Under the pieces are notes generated by a model, which worked only from the letters and a program-made list of their open reading frames with translations, was not told where the DNA came from and did not search any database. A program made the position numbers and the translations under genes. From assembly GCF_029051645.1 (NCBI RefSeq), contig NZ_JAACFS010000022.1, forward strand, positions 1-64,000: 64,000 nucleotides of DNA, in the 5' to 3' direction. This document shows, piece after piece, positions 10,140 through 16,885 of the stretch; within the stretch, counting starts at the first letter, position 1; every line of letters starts with the position of its first letter. This DNA is from Bradyrhizobium sp. CSA112 (GTDB taxonomy: Bacteria; Pseudomonadota; Alphaproteobacteria; Rhizobiales; Xanthobacteraceae).

Positions 10140-11522
10140 CTATTCGATGAAGCCGGCCAGTCTGGGCAGCCACAGGCTGATGCTCGGGAAATAAATGCAC
10201 AGTATCAAGCCGAGCGCCTGCAGCGCGACGAACGGATACATGGCCGTGAACACGTCGTTCATGGTGACGCCCGGCGGCGCCGTGCCCTTCATGTAGAACA
10301 GCGTCGCCCCGAACGGCGGCGTCATGAACGCGGTCTGCAGATTTACCGCAACCAGTGTGCCGAACCAGGTCATCAGCGCAGCGTTGTTGCCGAGATGGTC
10401 GGAGAAGTCGTACCTCAACAGGATCGGCCCGAACACCGGCAGGACGATCAGGCAGATCTCGATCCACTCGAACGGGAAACCGAGCAGGAAGATCAGAATC
10501 ATGACAAAGCCGAGCATTTCCCACTTGGTATCGATGCCGAAATGGGTGAGCGTCGAGATCATCAGGTCGTCGCCGCCGAGCACGCGGAAGACGTAGGAGA
10601 ATCCGGTCGCGCCGAGGAAGATCAGGAACACGAGGCCGTTGGCGCGGCAGGAGGAAAAGATCGCCTCGTTCATCATCTTGAACGTCATGCGCCGGTTCAG
10701 CGCGGCGATGAACATCGAGCCGAGCACGCCGACGGCCCCGCTCTCCGTGGGCGTGGCCCAGCCGGCGAAGATCGAGCCGAGCACGATCACCAGCAGCGCC
10801 GTCATCGGGAACAGGCCCCGCCACAGCGCGTACCAGAACGCACTGCGGGTCTGCGGCCCGTAGCCGGGCGGCAGCTTCGGCGCGGCGCCCGGCCTGAAGA
10901 TGGCAACGAGCACGATATAGACCAGATAGAGGCCGGAGAGCAGGAAGCCTGGCATGATGGCGGCGAGAAACAAATTGCCCGCCGAGGTCGCCAGCATCTC
11001 TGCCATCACCACCAGCATGATGGCCGGCGGAATCAGGATGCCGAGCGTTCCGGCCGAGGCGATGGTGCCGATGGCAAGCCGCTTGTCGTAGCCCGCGGCC
11101 AGCATCTGCGGCAGCGCGATCACCGACAGCGTGATGACAGCGGCGCCGACCACGCCGATCGGCGCCGCCAGGATCGTGCCCATCACCATCACGGAGACCG
11201 CCAGCGCGCCCGGGCACCGCTTGAGCAGCACCTCGGTGGCATCCAGCATGTCCTTGGCGGAGCCCGATCGCTCCAGGATCGCGCCCATGAAGATGAACAT
11301 GGGGATCGACGCCAACACCGGATCGTTGGCGACCCCGCCCCACATGCGCAGCACGATATCGGACAGGCCGATCAGGTTGAACGTGCCGAGCCAGGCGCCG
11401 AAGACGGCAAAGGCCAGCGCCAGTCCGCCCATGATGAACGCGACCGGGTAGCCGATGAAAATGAAGAAAAACATCGACACGAACATGATCAGAGCGAGAT
11501 TGTCGGCCAGCCAGTCGAGCAC
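10140..11522 (-). CDS. dctM: TRAP transporter large permease (DctM type)
   Basis: This 460-aa integral membrane protein has about 12 hydrophobic segments and is the ion-coupled transport subunit of a tripartite ATP-independent periplasmic transporter. Family marks include GYPVAFIMGG near residue 25, IPMFIFMGAIL near 95, a PPAIMLVVMAE loop near 170, and a C-terminal TPPFGATLFYMKG near 410. It starts with GTG at 11522 behind GGGGGA. It is the last gene of the dctP-dctQ-dctM operon, 20 bases after dctQ. The length and single-permease form fit the DctM family rather than a DctQM fusion. Confidence 0.93.
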   Translation of the reverse strand: MLDWLADNLALIMFVSMFFFIFIGYPVAFIMGGLALAFAVFGAWLGTFNLIGLSDIVLRMWGGVANDPVLASIPMFIFMGAILERSGSAKDMLDATEVLLKRCPGALAVSVMVMGTILAAPIGVVGAAVITLSVIALPQMLAAGYDKRLAIGTIASAGTLGILIPPAIMLVVMAEMLATSAGNLFLAAIMPGFLLSGLYLVYIVLVAIFRPGAAPKLPPGYGPQTRSAFWYALWRGLFPMTALLVIVLGSIFAGWATPTESGAVGVLGSMFIAALNRRMTFKMMNEAIFSSCRANGLVFLIFLGATGFSYVFRVLGGDDLMISTLTHFGIDTKWEMLGFVMILIFLLGFPFEWIEICLIVLPVFGPILLRYDFSDHLGNNAALMTWFGTLVAVNLQTAFMTPPFGATLFYMKGTAPPGVTMNDVFTAMYPFVALQALGLILCIYFPSISLWLPRLAGFIE

Positions 11523-11542
11523 GTTGCAGTCCCCCGGTTGGA

Positions 11543-12103
11543 TTAGACGTCCGTAATCACATGCCCGATTTGCAGATTGACTTCCCGCTCCGACTTTTTA
11601 CCGAACAGGAAGACGATCACGCGGAGCAGCACGCTGAGGATGCCGAGCACCACCATCCACAGGCCGGCTGCGTAGATGCCCTTGATGATCCAGCGGTGGG
11701 TCAGCCCGACGGTGCTGTCGGACTGCTCGCCGAGCCGATAGGACTGTGCAACGAAATCCAGGCTGTAGTAGGCGACCAGCGCCATGTAGGGCAGCGCCAG
11801 CAGGAGGCAGCCGGCGAGTTCAATCCATGCCCTTCGGCGATACGACATCATCTCGGTGAATGTATCGACCCGCGGATGCGCGTTGATCGTGTAGCAGTAG
11901 CCCATCCAAAGCGAGAAGATCGCGGCGTGGAAGTGCCATTCCAGCTCTTGCAGTCTGGTGTACGGCAGCGGCACGCCAAACTTGCGCGCGACGACATCGA
12001 ACGTGGTCACGCACGCCATGATGACGAGCAGCCAGCCGGACGTCAGGGCAACAACCTCGAGTGCCCGCCGCATATTCTCGGCCAGCTTCAGCAATGCGTT
12101 CAT
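11543..12103 (-). CDS. dctQ: TRAP transporter small permease (DctQ type)
   Basis: This 186-aa protein has four hydrophobic helices and is the small membrane subunit that partners DctM. The signature region reads LQELEWHFHAAIFSLWMGYC, followed by INAHPRVD, typical of the DctQ family. It lies between the binding protein and the large permease in the same operon. The gap upstream, between it and dctP, holds a strong hairpin (12170-12199). Confidence 0.92.
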   Translation of the reverse strand: MNALLKLAENMRRALEVVALTSGWLLVIMACVTTFDVVARKFGVPLPYTRLQELEWHFHAAIFSLWMGYCYTINAHPRVDTFTEMMSYRRRAWIELAGCLLLALPYMALVAYYSLDFVAQSYRLGEQSDSTVGLTHRWIIKGIYAAGLWMVVLGILSVLLRVIVFLFGKKSEREVNLQIGHVITDV

Positions 12104-12169
12104 CGCGACAAAGTCCTGCTGTGGCGCAACCCGCGGCAGCGCACTGTGCGCAACCGGCTGATCTCATCA

Positions 12170-12199
12170 CCTGCCGGCGAGGCAAACCTCCCCGGCGGG
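12170..12199 (-). promoter_or_regulatory. Stem-loop between dctP and dctQ
   Basis: Read on the minus strand, a 13-base stem with 11 paired positions closes a 4-base loop (TTTG). Arms are 12187-12199 and 12170-12182. Hairpins between a binding-protein gene and its permease genes often protect the upstream message and so raise binding protein over permease; that role here is inferred from position. Confidence 0.5.
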
Positions 12200-12236
12200 A
12201 GCCGGCGCAGCCGCGCGCTGCACCGGCTGCCTCCGC

Positions 12237-13310
12237 TCAATCCTTCTGGTAGGTGGCCTTCATCGTCTGCGACACGCCCCAGACCGCGAACTTCTTGCGG
12301 TAGTCCAGGTAGTGGTCGGCGACCTTCTTGAACAGCGGGTCCTTGGCCGATTCCTCCGCCAGCACTTCCAGCCAGGCCTTCTCCAGCGCGGCCAGGTCCT
12401 GGTCGCTCCAGCGCTTGACCTGAACCTTGTGCTTGTCGCGCATCTCGGCCATCGCCGCGAACTGGGCGTGGTCGCTCTCGACGTAGGTGTGCATAACGGA
12501 TTCGCCGAGAGCGATCTCGATGATCGCCTTGTTCTGATCCGACAGCTTGTCCCATGCCGCCTTGTTCATCAGAAGCTCGCTCACCGAGGTCTGCTGATGC
12601 CAGCCTGGGAAATAGTTGTACTTGGCGATCTGATGGAAGCCCAACTTGGTGTCCATCGTCGGCATCGAGAACTCGGTCGCGTCGATCACGCCGCGTTCCA
12701 GCGCAGGATAGATATCGGCCGCTGCCAGCAGCTGGGTGGAGACGCCGAGCTTCTGCATCACCTGTGCGCCAAGGCCGAAGAACCGCATCTTCAGCCCCTT
12801 GAGTTCCTCGACCGACTTGATCTCGTTGCGGAACCAGCCGGAGGTCTCGGGCGCGATGGCGAAGGAGTCGATCGCAATCAGGCCGTGCTGGGCGTAGATC
12901 TCGTTGCGCAACTGGTTGCCGCCGCCGAACCACTTCCAACCGAGGAACTCGCCGACGGGCGGTCCGAACGGCACGGTCGTGAAGAAGGCGAGCGCGGGAT
13001 ACTTGCCGGTGTGGTAGCCGGGCGTCGTCCAGCATGATTCGATCGAGCCCTTGGCCACCGCGTCGAAGCACTCCAGCGGCGGGATCAGCGCACCGGGCTC
13101 GTAGAACTTGATCTCCAGTTTGCCGCCCGACAACCGCTCGACATTCTTCACGAAGCGCACGGCCGAGGTGCCGAGGTGTGGCAGTTGGCTGCCGAACGCG
13201 CTCTGCATCTTCCAGCGGACTTTTTCCTGCGCGTTAGCATCTGTGGTCACCGCCGCGAGGGCCAAGGCGGCTAGCCCCGCGAATCCCAATACCAGTGTGG
13301 ATTTAATCAT
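12237..13310 (-). CDS. dctP: TRAP transporter substrate-binding protein (DctP/TakP-like)
   Basis: This 357-aa periplasmic binding protein has a signal peptide (MIKSTLVLGFAGLAALALAA, cleavage near ANAQ-EK). It delivers the substrate to the DctQM permease. The conserved ligand-binding region reads LKGLKMRFFGLGAQVMQKLG, which holds the family arginine that grips a carboxylate, and AALERGVIDATEF-type spacing follows. The form resembles the 2-oxoacid-binding TakP branch, so an organic acid is the likely ligand; the exact one is not determinable. The start at 13310 is chosen because GGAGGAG lies 5 bases ahead and the signal peptide follows directly. Confidence 0.9.
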   Translation of the reverse strand: MIKSTLVLGFAGLAALALAAVTTDANAQEKVRWKMQSAFGSQLPHLGTSAVRFVKNVERLSGGKLEIKFYEPGALIPPLECFDAVAKGSIESCWTTPGYHTGKYPALAFFTTVPFGPPVGEFLGWKWFGGGNQLRNEIYAQHGLIAIDSFAIAPETSGWFRNEIKSVEELKGLKMRFFGLGAQVMQKLGVSTQLLAAADIYPALERGVIDATEFSMPTMDTKLGFHQIAKYNYFPGWHQQTSVSELLMNKAAWDKLSDQNKAIIEIALGESVMHTYVESDHAQFAAMAEMRDKHKVQVKRWSDQDLAALEKAWLEVLAEESAKDPLFKKVADHYLDYRKKFAVWGVSQTMKATYQKD

Positions 13311-13730
13311 CGCAGCTCCTCCCTTCGTTTCACGCAAGACCGACGCCCACGGCTCACGCTGCCGCAGTGTTGTTCGACGGTACGTTCGATGAGGTGGCTA
13401 CGTTTCTTTTTGGCCTTGGAAGGTGCCGGGACGGACGTTGTCTCACCCCATTGCCAGCAACGTGGCATGAAGGCGCATAGCTGTCAAAAAAAGCGCTCGG
13501 CAGACGGAAGCGCAATTTTGCCGCCGCGTCTTATTCCTCCTACGTCCGTATTTTCCCGGAGCCGGTCGCAACGCCGATATGGTGCGCCGCGAAGGCGCGA
13601 GCCATCACCAAACGAGGATCTCATCCGGACAATTGCCGATTGGCTTGGAAGCTGGGGAGTGGGCATGCGCGACTTGGCCTCAGCCGTGCTTTGGGCGGCT
13701 CCTCGAAGGGGGCAAGGACCGTGCTCTAGT
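13311..13730. other. Gap of about 420 bases without a gene
   Basis: This stretch lies between dctP and the end of the acyl-CoA synthetase gene. It should contain the promoter of the TRAP operon and the terminator of the synthetase. I see no convincing reading frame, repeat or recognisable operator. Confidence 0.5.
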
Positions 13731-15338
13731 CTAGATCGCCGTCATCTCGCCCTTGGTCCAGGCTTCCCGCAGCTTGAATTTCTGGATCTTGCCCGATCCC
13801 GTCAGCGGGAATGCGTCCACCACGAACCAATGCTTCGGCGTCTTGTGCGGGGCAAGCGAGGCGCGCATGTAGTCGATCAATTCTTCCTTTTCGATTGTTG
13901 CGCCGGGCGCCGGGCGGATGAAGGCCGCGACCTCTTCGCCCCACTTTTCGTGGGGCACACCAATGATCGCGACTTCGCCGACGTTGGGATGCTTGAACAA
14001 GAGCTCCTCCAGTTCGCGCGGATAGATGTTCTCGCCGCCGCGGATGATCATATCCTTGAGGCGGCCTTCCACCGTGCAATAGCCGCGTTCGTCCATTGCG
14101 CAGAGATCGCCGGTATGCAGCCAGCCGTCTGCATCAATCGCAGCCGCGGTCGCATCAGGCATTTCAAAGTAACCGAGCATCACGTGATAGCCGCGGGTGC
14201 AGAACTCGCCGATCGTGCCGATCGGGACGGTCTCGCCGGTATCGGGATCGATGATCTTGGTTTCCATATTGGGCAGCGGCAGGCCGATCGTGTTGGCCTT
14301 GTCCTCGACGCTGTCGGTGGTGCGGGTTTGTGCCGCGACCGGCGAGCATTCGGTCTGGCCGAACACGATGGTGAAGGGGGCGCCGAGCTTTTCCTCCAAT
14401 CGCCGCACCAGCGCGGCTGGCACCGTGGAGCCGCCCGAGCAGATCGCCTTGACGGATGAGAGATCAGTGGTCGGAAATGTCGCGTGTTCCAGCATCGCGA
14501 CCAGCATAGTGGGAACGCCGAGCATCGCATTGCCGCGATAGATTCCGAGCATTTCCAGCACCAGTCCAGGCTCGAAGGCCTCGATCAGCACCTGAGTTGA
14601 GGCTTTCGATACCGCGCCGATCACGCAGCAGACGCAGCCGCCGGTATGAAACAACGGCATCGTGGTGACGAAGACGTCGCCGGGATCGACGCCCATCCGG
14701 TCGGCGGTGTCGGCGCCGTTGTTCAGCAACCCGCGATGACGGAGCAGGGCGCCCTTTGGAAAGCCCGTGGTGCCCGAAGTGTACTGGATCATGACGGGAT
14801 CGTCGGGACTGACCGCCGGCAGCTTGATGCCCTCATCGTCGCCTGCGGCGATGAAGGCATTCCAGTCGTCGAAGCAGATGATCTCGCGCAGCTCGGGGCA
14901 GTTCGGCGCCACCGCCTGCACGGTCTCGAGCATCGGGTTGCCGCGGAAACCGCTGACGACGAAGACGCCGGCCGAGCGCGACTGCTTCAATACGTACTCG
15001 ACCTCGCGGGCGCGAAAGGCCGGATTCACGGTAACGAGGATCATGCCCGCCATGCCGGCGCCGAATTCGAGCATCACCCATTCCGGGAGGTTCTGCGCCC
15101 AGACGGCAATACGCTCGCCCGGTTTGAAGCGCGACAGCAGCGCGCGGGCAGTGCGCTGGGCTTCGCGATAAAACTGCGCGTAGGTCCATTGTCGCCGCAG
15201 CTTTGGATCGGCGACGCCTGCAATAAGGGCCAGGCGATCGGGCGCCTCCTCGGCCGCCTTGCGCAAGAGATCGCCGAACGTCATCTCCCGCACCGCAGGT
15301 GTGGTCGGTCCTGCGACGTGCGACTTCGTCAATGTCAT
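13731..15338 (-). CDS. AMP-forming acyl-CoA synthetase/ligase
   Basis: This 535-aa adenylate-forming enzyme activates a carboxylic acid with ATP and CoA. The phosphate-binding loop is YTSGTTGFPKGALLRHRG (about residue 188). GYFEMPDATAAAIDADGWLH then TGDL (about 405), the hinge GRLKDMIIRGGENIYP (about 430) and the C-terminal catalytic lysine in TGSGKIQKFKLRE (about 520) are all present. This is the FadD/FACL-like form, usually acting on fatty or aryl acids; the chain length cannot be told. It is a single-gene unit, with the TRAP operon downstream on the same strand. Confidence 0.9.
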   Translation of the reverse strand: MTLTKSHVAGPTTPAVREMTFGDLLRKAAEEAPDRLALIAGVADPKLRRQWTYAQFYREAQRTARALLSRFKPGERIAVWAQNLPEWVMLEFGAGMAGMILVTVNPAFRAREVEYVLKQSRSAGVFVVSGFRGNPMLETVQAVAPNCPELREIICFDDWNAFIAAGDDEGIKLPAVSPDDPVMIQYTSGTTGFPKGALLRHRGLLNNGADTADRMGVDPGDVFVTTMPLFHTGGCVCCVIGAVSKASTQVLIEAFEPGLVLEMLGIYRGNAMLGVPTMLVAMLEHATFPTTDLSSVKAICSGGSTVPAALVRRLEEKLGAPFTIVFGQTECSPVAAQTRTTDSVEDKANTIGLPLPNMETKIIDPDTGETVPIGTIGEFCTRGYHVMLGYFEMPDATAAAIDADGWLHTGDLCAMDERGYCTVEGRLKDMIIRGGENIYPRELEELLFKHPNVGEVAIIGVPHEKWGEEVAAFIRPAPGATIEKEELIDYMRASLAPHKTPKHWFVVDAFPLTGSGKIQKFKLREAWTKGEMTAI

Positions 15339-15526
15339 TCAATCCTCCCGATCCGGCGTCCTCACGGGGGAATGCTGCCGTTCTTCTTGCTGGCGTTTCA
15401 GATGTCCCCCTGAGACTGAAAATGCCTTCCGTCTCCAATCAATGCAAGCGGACTATGACGTGCGCGGAACTTTGCATGCCACCGATGATTACATTTTCGC
15501 CAAACGGAGGAAGCCGGAGAAAAGCA

Positions 15527-15769
15527 ATGGCACGAAGATACTCGAAGAAGGCGTCGACCGACGTCGGGCGCGCGATGAAGAAGCGCAAGGCTGGCACATT
15601 GAAGAGCGGCCGATCAGGCAGGAAAGTCAAGAGCCGCAAGCAGGCGATTGCGATCGGGCTGTCGGAGGCGAGGGCCAAGGGCAAGAAGGTGCCAAAGAAG
15701 GCGTCGAAGAAACGCAAGACGGCGAAGAAAAAGGCAGCGAAGAAGTCGAAGCGGAAGGCGAAGCGGTAG
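15527..15769 (+). CDS. Small Lys/Arg-rich protein, DUF6496 family
   Basis: This 80-aa protein begins MARRYSKKASTDVGRAMKKR, the start pattern of DUF6496 proteins. About 36 of 80 residues are Lys or Arg, and the last 30 residues are an Ala/Lys tail like that of histone H1-type or HU-tail proteins. That composition suggests binding to nucleic acid, but the family has no established function that I know. The start at 15527 is chosen over upstream in-frame ATGs because the conserved N-terminus begins there and a GGAGAAAAGC site precedes it. It is convergent with ku across a palindromic repeat. Confidence 0.8.
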   Translation: MARRYSKKASTDVGRAMKKRKAGTLKSGRSGRKVKSRKQAIAIGLSEARAKGKKVPKKASKKRKTAKKKAAKKSKRKAKR

Positions 15770-15782
15770 GGCGCTCGCCTCT

Positions 15783-15893
15783 GTCATTGCCTGCGACAAA
15801 CGCGAAGCGTTTGCGCAAGGGAGCAAAGCGACGAAGCAATCCAGAATCCCGATGGGACTCTGGATTGCTTCGCTTCGCTCGCAATGACGGTGG
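15783..15893. repeat. Palindromic REP-like element between convergent genes
   Basis: A strong hairpin, GAAGCAATCCAGA (15833-15845) with TCTGGATTGCTTC (15859-15871), is flanked by the TCATTGC / GCAATGA ends also seen at 5201-5284. It sits between the ends of the DUF6496 gene and ku and may end transcription from both sides. Confidence 0.75.
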
Positions 15894-15900
15894 ACCAGCC

Positions 15901-16785
15901 TCACCCCGCCTTGCGGTGCCTGGCTGCGGACCGGTGAGCCTTCTTGGCCGTCCGGCGCGCCGGCGCCCGCCGCGCGGTCGAGCCATGCGCCCGCCGTTTC
16001 GCCGCCGATTTTCCCTTCAGGCTCGCCTTCAGCGCATCCATCAGGTTGATGACGTTGTCCGGCCTTTCCTCGGGCTCAGGCAGTTTGATCGTCTTGCCGG
16101 AGGCCTTGCGGCGTACCAGCGCCTTCAGCGCGTCTTCATATTCGTCCTTGAATTTCGAGGGATCGAAATGCGCGGCCATCTTGTGCAGGATGTGGCCCGC
16201 GAGCTCGACCATGTCCTTGGTGATCTTGGGGCTCTTGATGTCCTCGAAAAAGTCGTCCTCGTCGCGCAGCTCGTACGGATATCGCAGCGTGGTGCCGAGC
16301 AGGCCCTTGCCGAGCGGCTCGATCGCCATGACGTGCTCGCGGTTGGTCAGCACGATGCGCGCCAGCGCGACCCGCTCCTCATCCTTCATGGCGTCGCGGA
16401 TCACTGCGAAGGCGTCGACCGCGGCCTTGCCGTCAGGCGCGATGTAATAGGGGTGGTTGTAATAGCGCTTATCGATTTCGTCCCGCGGCACGAAGCTGTC
16501 GATCTCGATGGTGTGATTGCTCTCGATCTGGACGGCCTCGAGTTCGTCCTTTTCGATCTCGACATACTGGCCCTTTTTCAGCTCATAGCCGCGGCCCTTC
16601 TGGTCGCTCTCCACGACATCGCCGGTCTCGGCATCGATCATCTGCTGCTTCAGCCGGTTGCCGGTCTCCTTGTTGATCATGTGAAAGCGGGTTTTCTCGA
16701 CCGATGTCGAGGCGGGATAAAGCACCACCGGGCATGACACCAGGGAGAGCTTTAGCGAGCCTTTCCAATAGGCGCGGGGGGCCAT
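15901..16785 (-). CDS. ku: Ku protein for non-homologous end joining
   Basis: Bacterial Ku (294 aa) is a homodimeric ring that threads onto broken DNA ends and recruits LigD. The core reads MAPRAYWKGSLKLSLVSCPV at the start, then RFHMINKETGNRLKQQ and VESDQKGRGYEL, and the minimal LigD-interacting region lies near residues 225-260. The C-terminus is a long Arg/Lys/Ala tail of about 40 residues, typical of extended bacterial Ku and able to bind DNA. I choose the ATG at 16785 because GGAG lies 7 bases before it. It diverges from ligD, and a perfect EcfG-type promoter lies 35 bases upstream. Confidence 0.96.
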   Translation of the reverse strand: MAPRAYWKGSLKLSLVSCPVVLYPASTSVEKTRFHMINKETGNRLKQQMIDAETGDVVESDQKGRGYELKKGQYVEIEKDELEAVQIESNHTIEIDSFVPRDEIDKRYYNHPYYIAPDGKAAVDAFAVIRDAMKDEERVALARIVLTNREHVMAIEPLGKGLLGTTLRYPYELRDEDDFFEDIKSPKITKDMVELAGHILHKMAAHFDPSKFKDEYEDALKALVRRKASGKTIKLPEPEERPDNVINLMDALKASLKGKSAAKRRAHGSTARRAPARRTAKKAHRSAARHRKAG

Positions 16786-16811
16786 TGCAGTCTCCGGCAT
16801 GGTTGGGTTTG

Positions 16812-16836
16812 GGAACTTCAACGGTTAGTATGGGTT
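16812..16836 (+). promoter_or_regulatory. Near-consensus EcfG-type promoter facing ligD
   Basis: GGAAC at 16812-16816 is followed, after 16 bases, by GGTT at 16833-16836, one base off the CGTT -10 element. The ligD start is 49 bases downstream. It overlaps the ku promoter on the other strand. Confidence 0.45.
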
Positions 16837-16844
16837 TTCGTTCC
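16820..16844 (-). promoter_or_regulatory. EcfG-type general-stress promoter of ku
   Basis: On the minus strand GGAAC (16844-16840), exactly 16 bases, then CGTT (16823-16820) gives a full match to the alphaproteobacterial general-stress consensus GGAAC-N16/17-CGTT. The ku start codon is 34 bases downstream, a normal leader length. Confidence 0.7.
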
Positions 16845-16885
16845 GAATGCCGCCCTGCGAGCGGTCGTAATCGTCGAGGTTTGCC

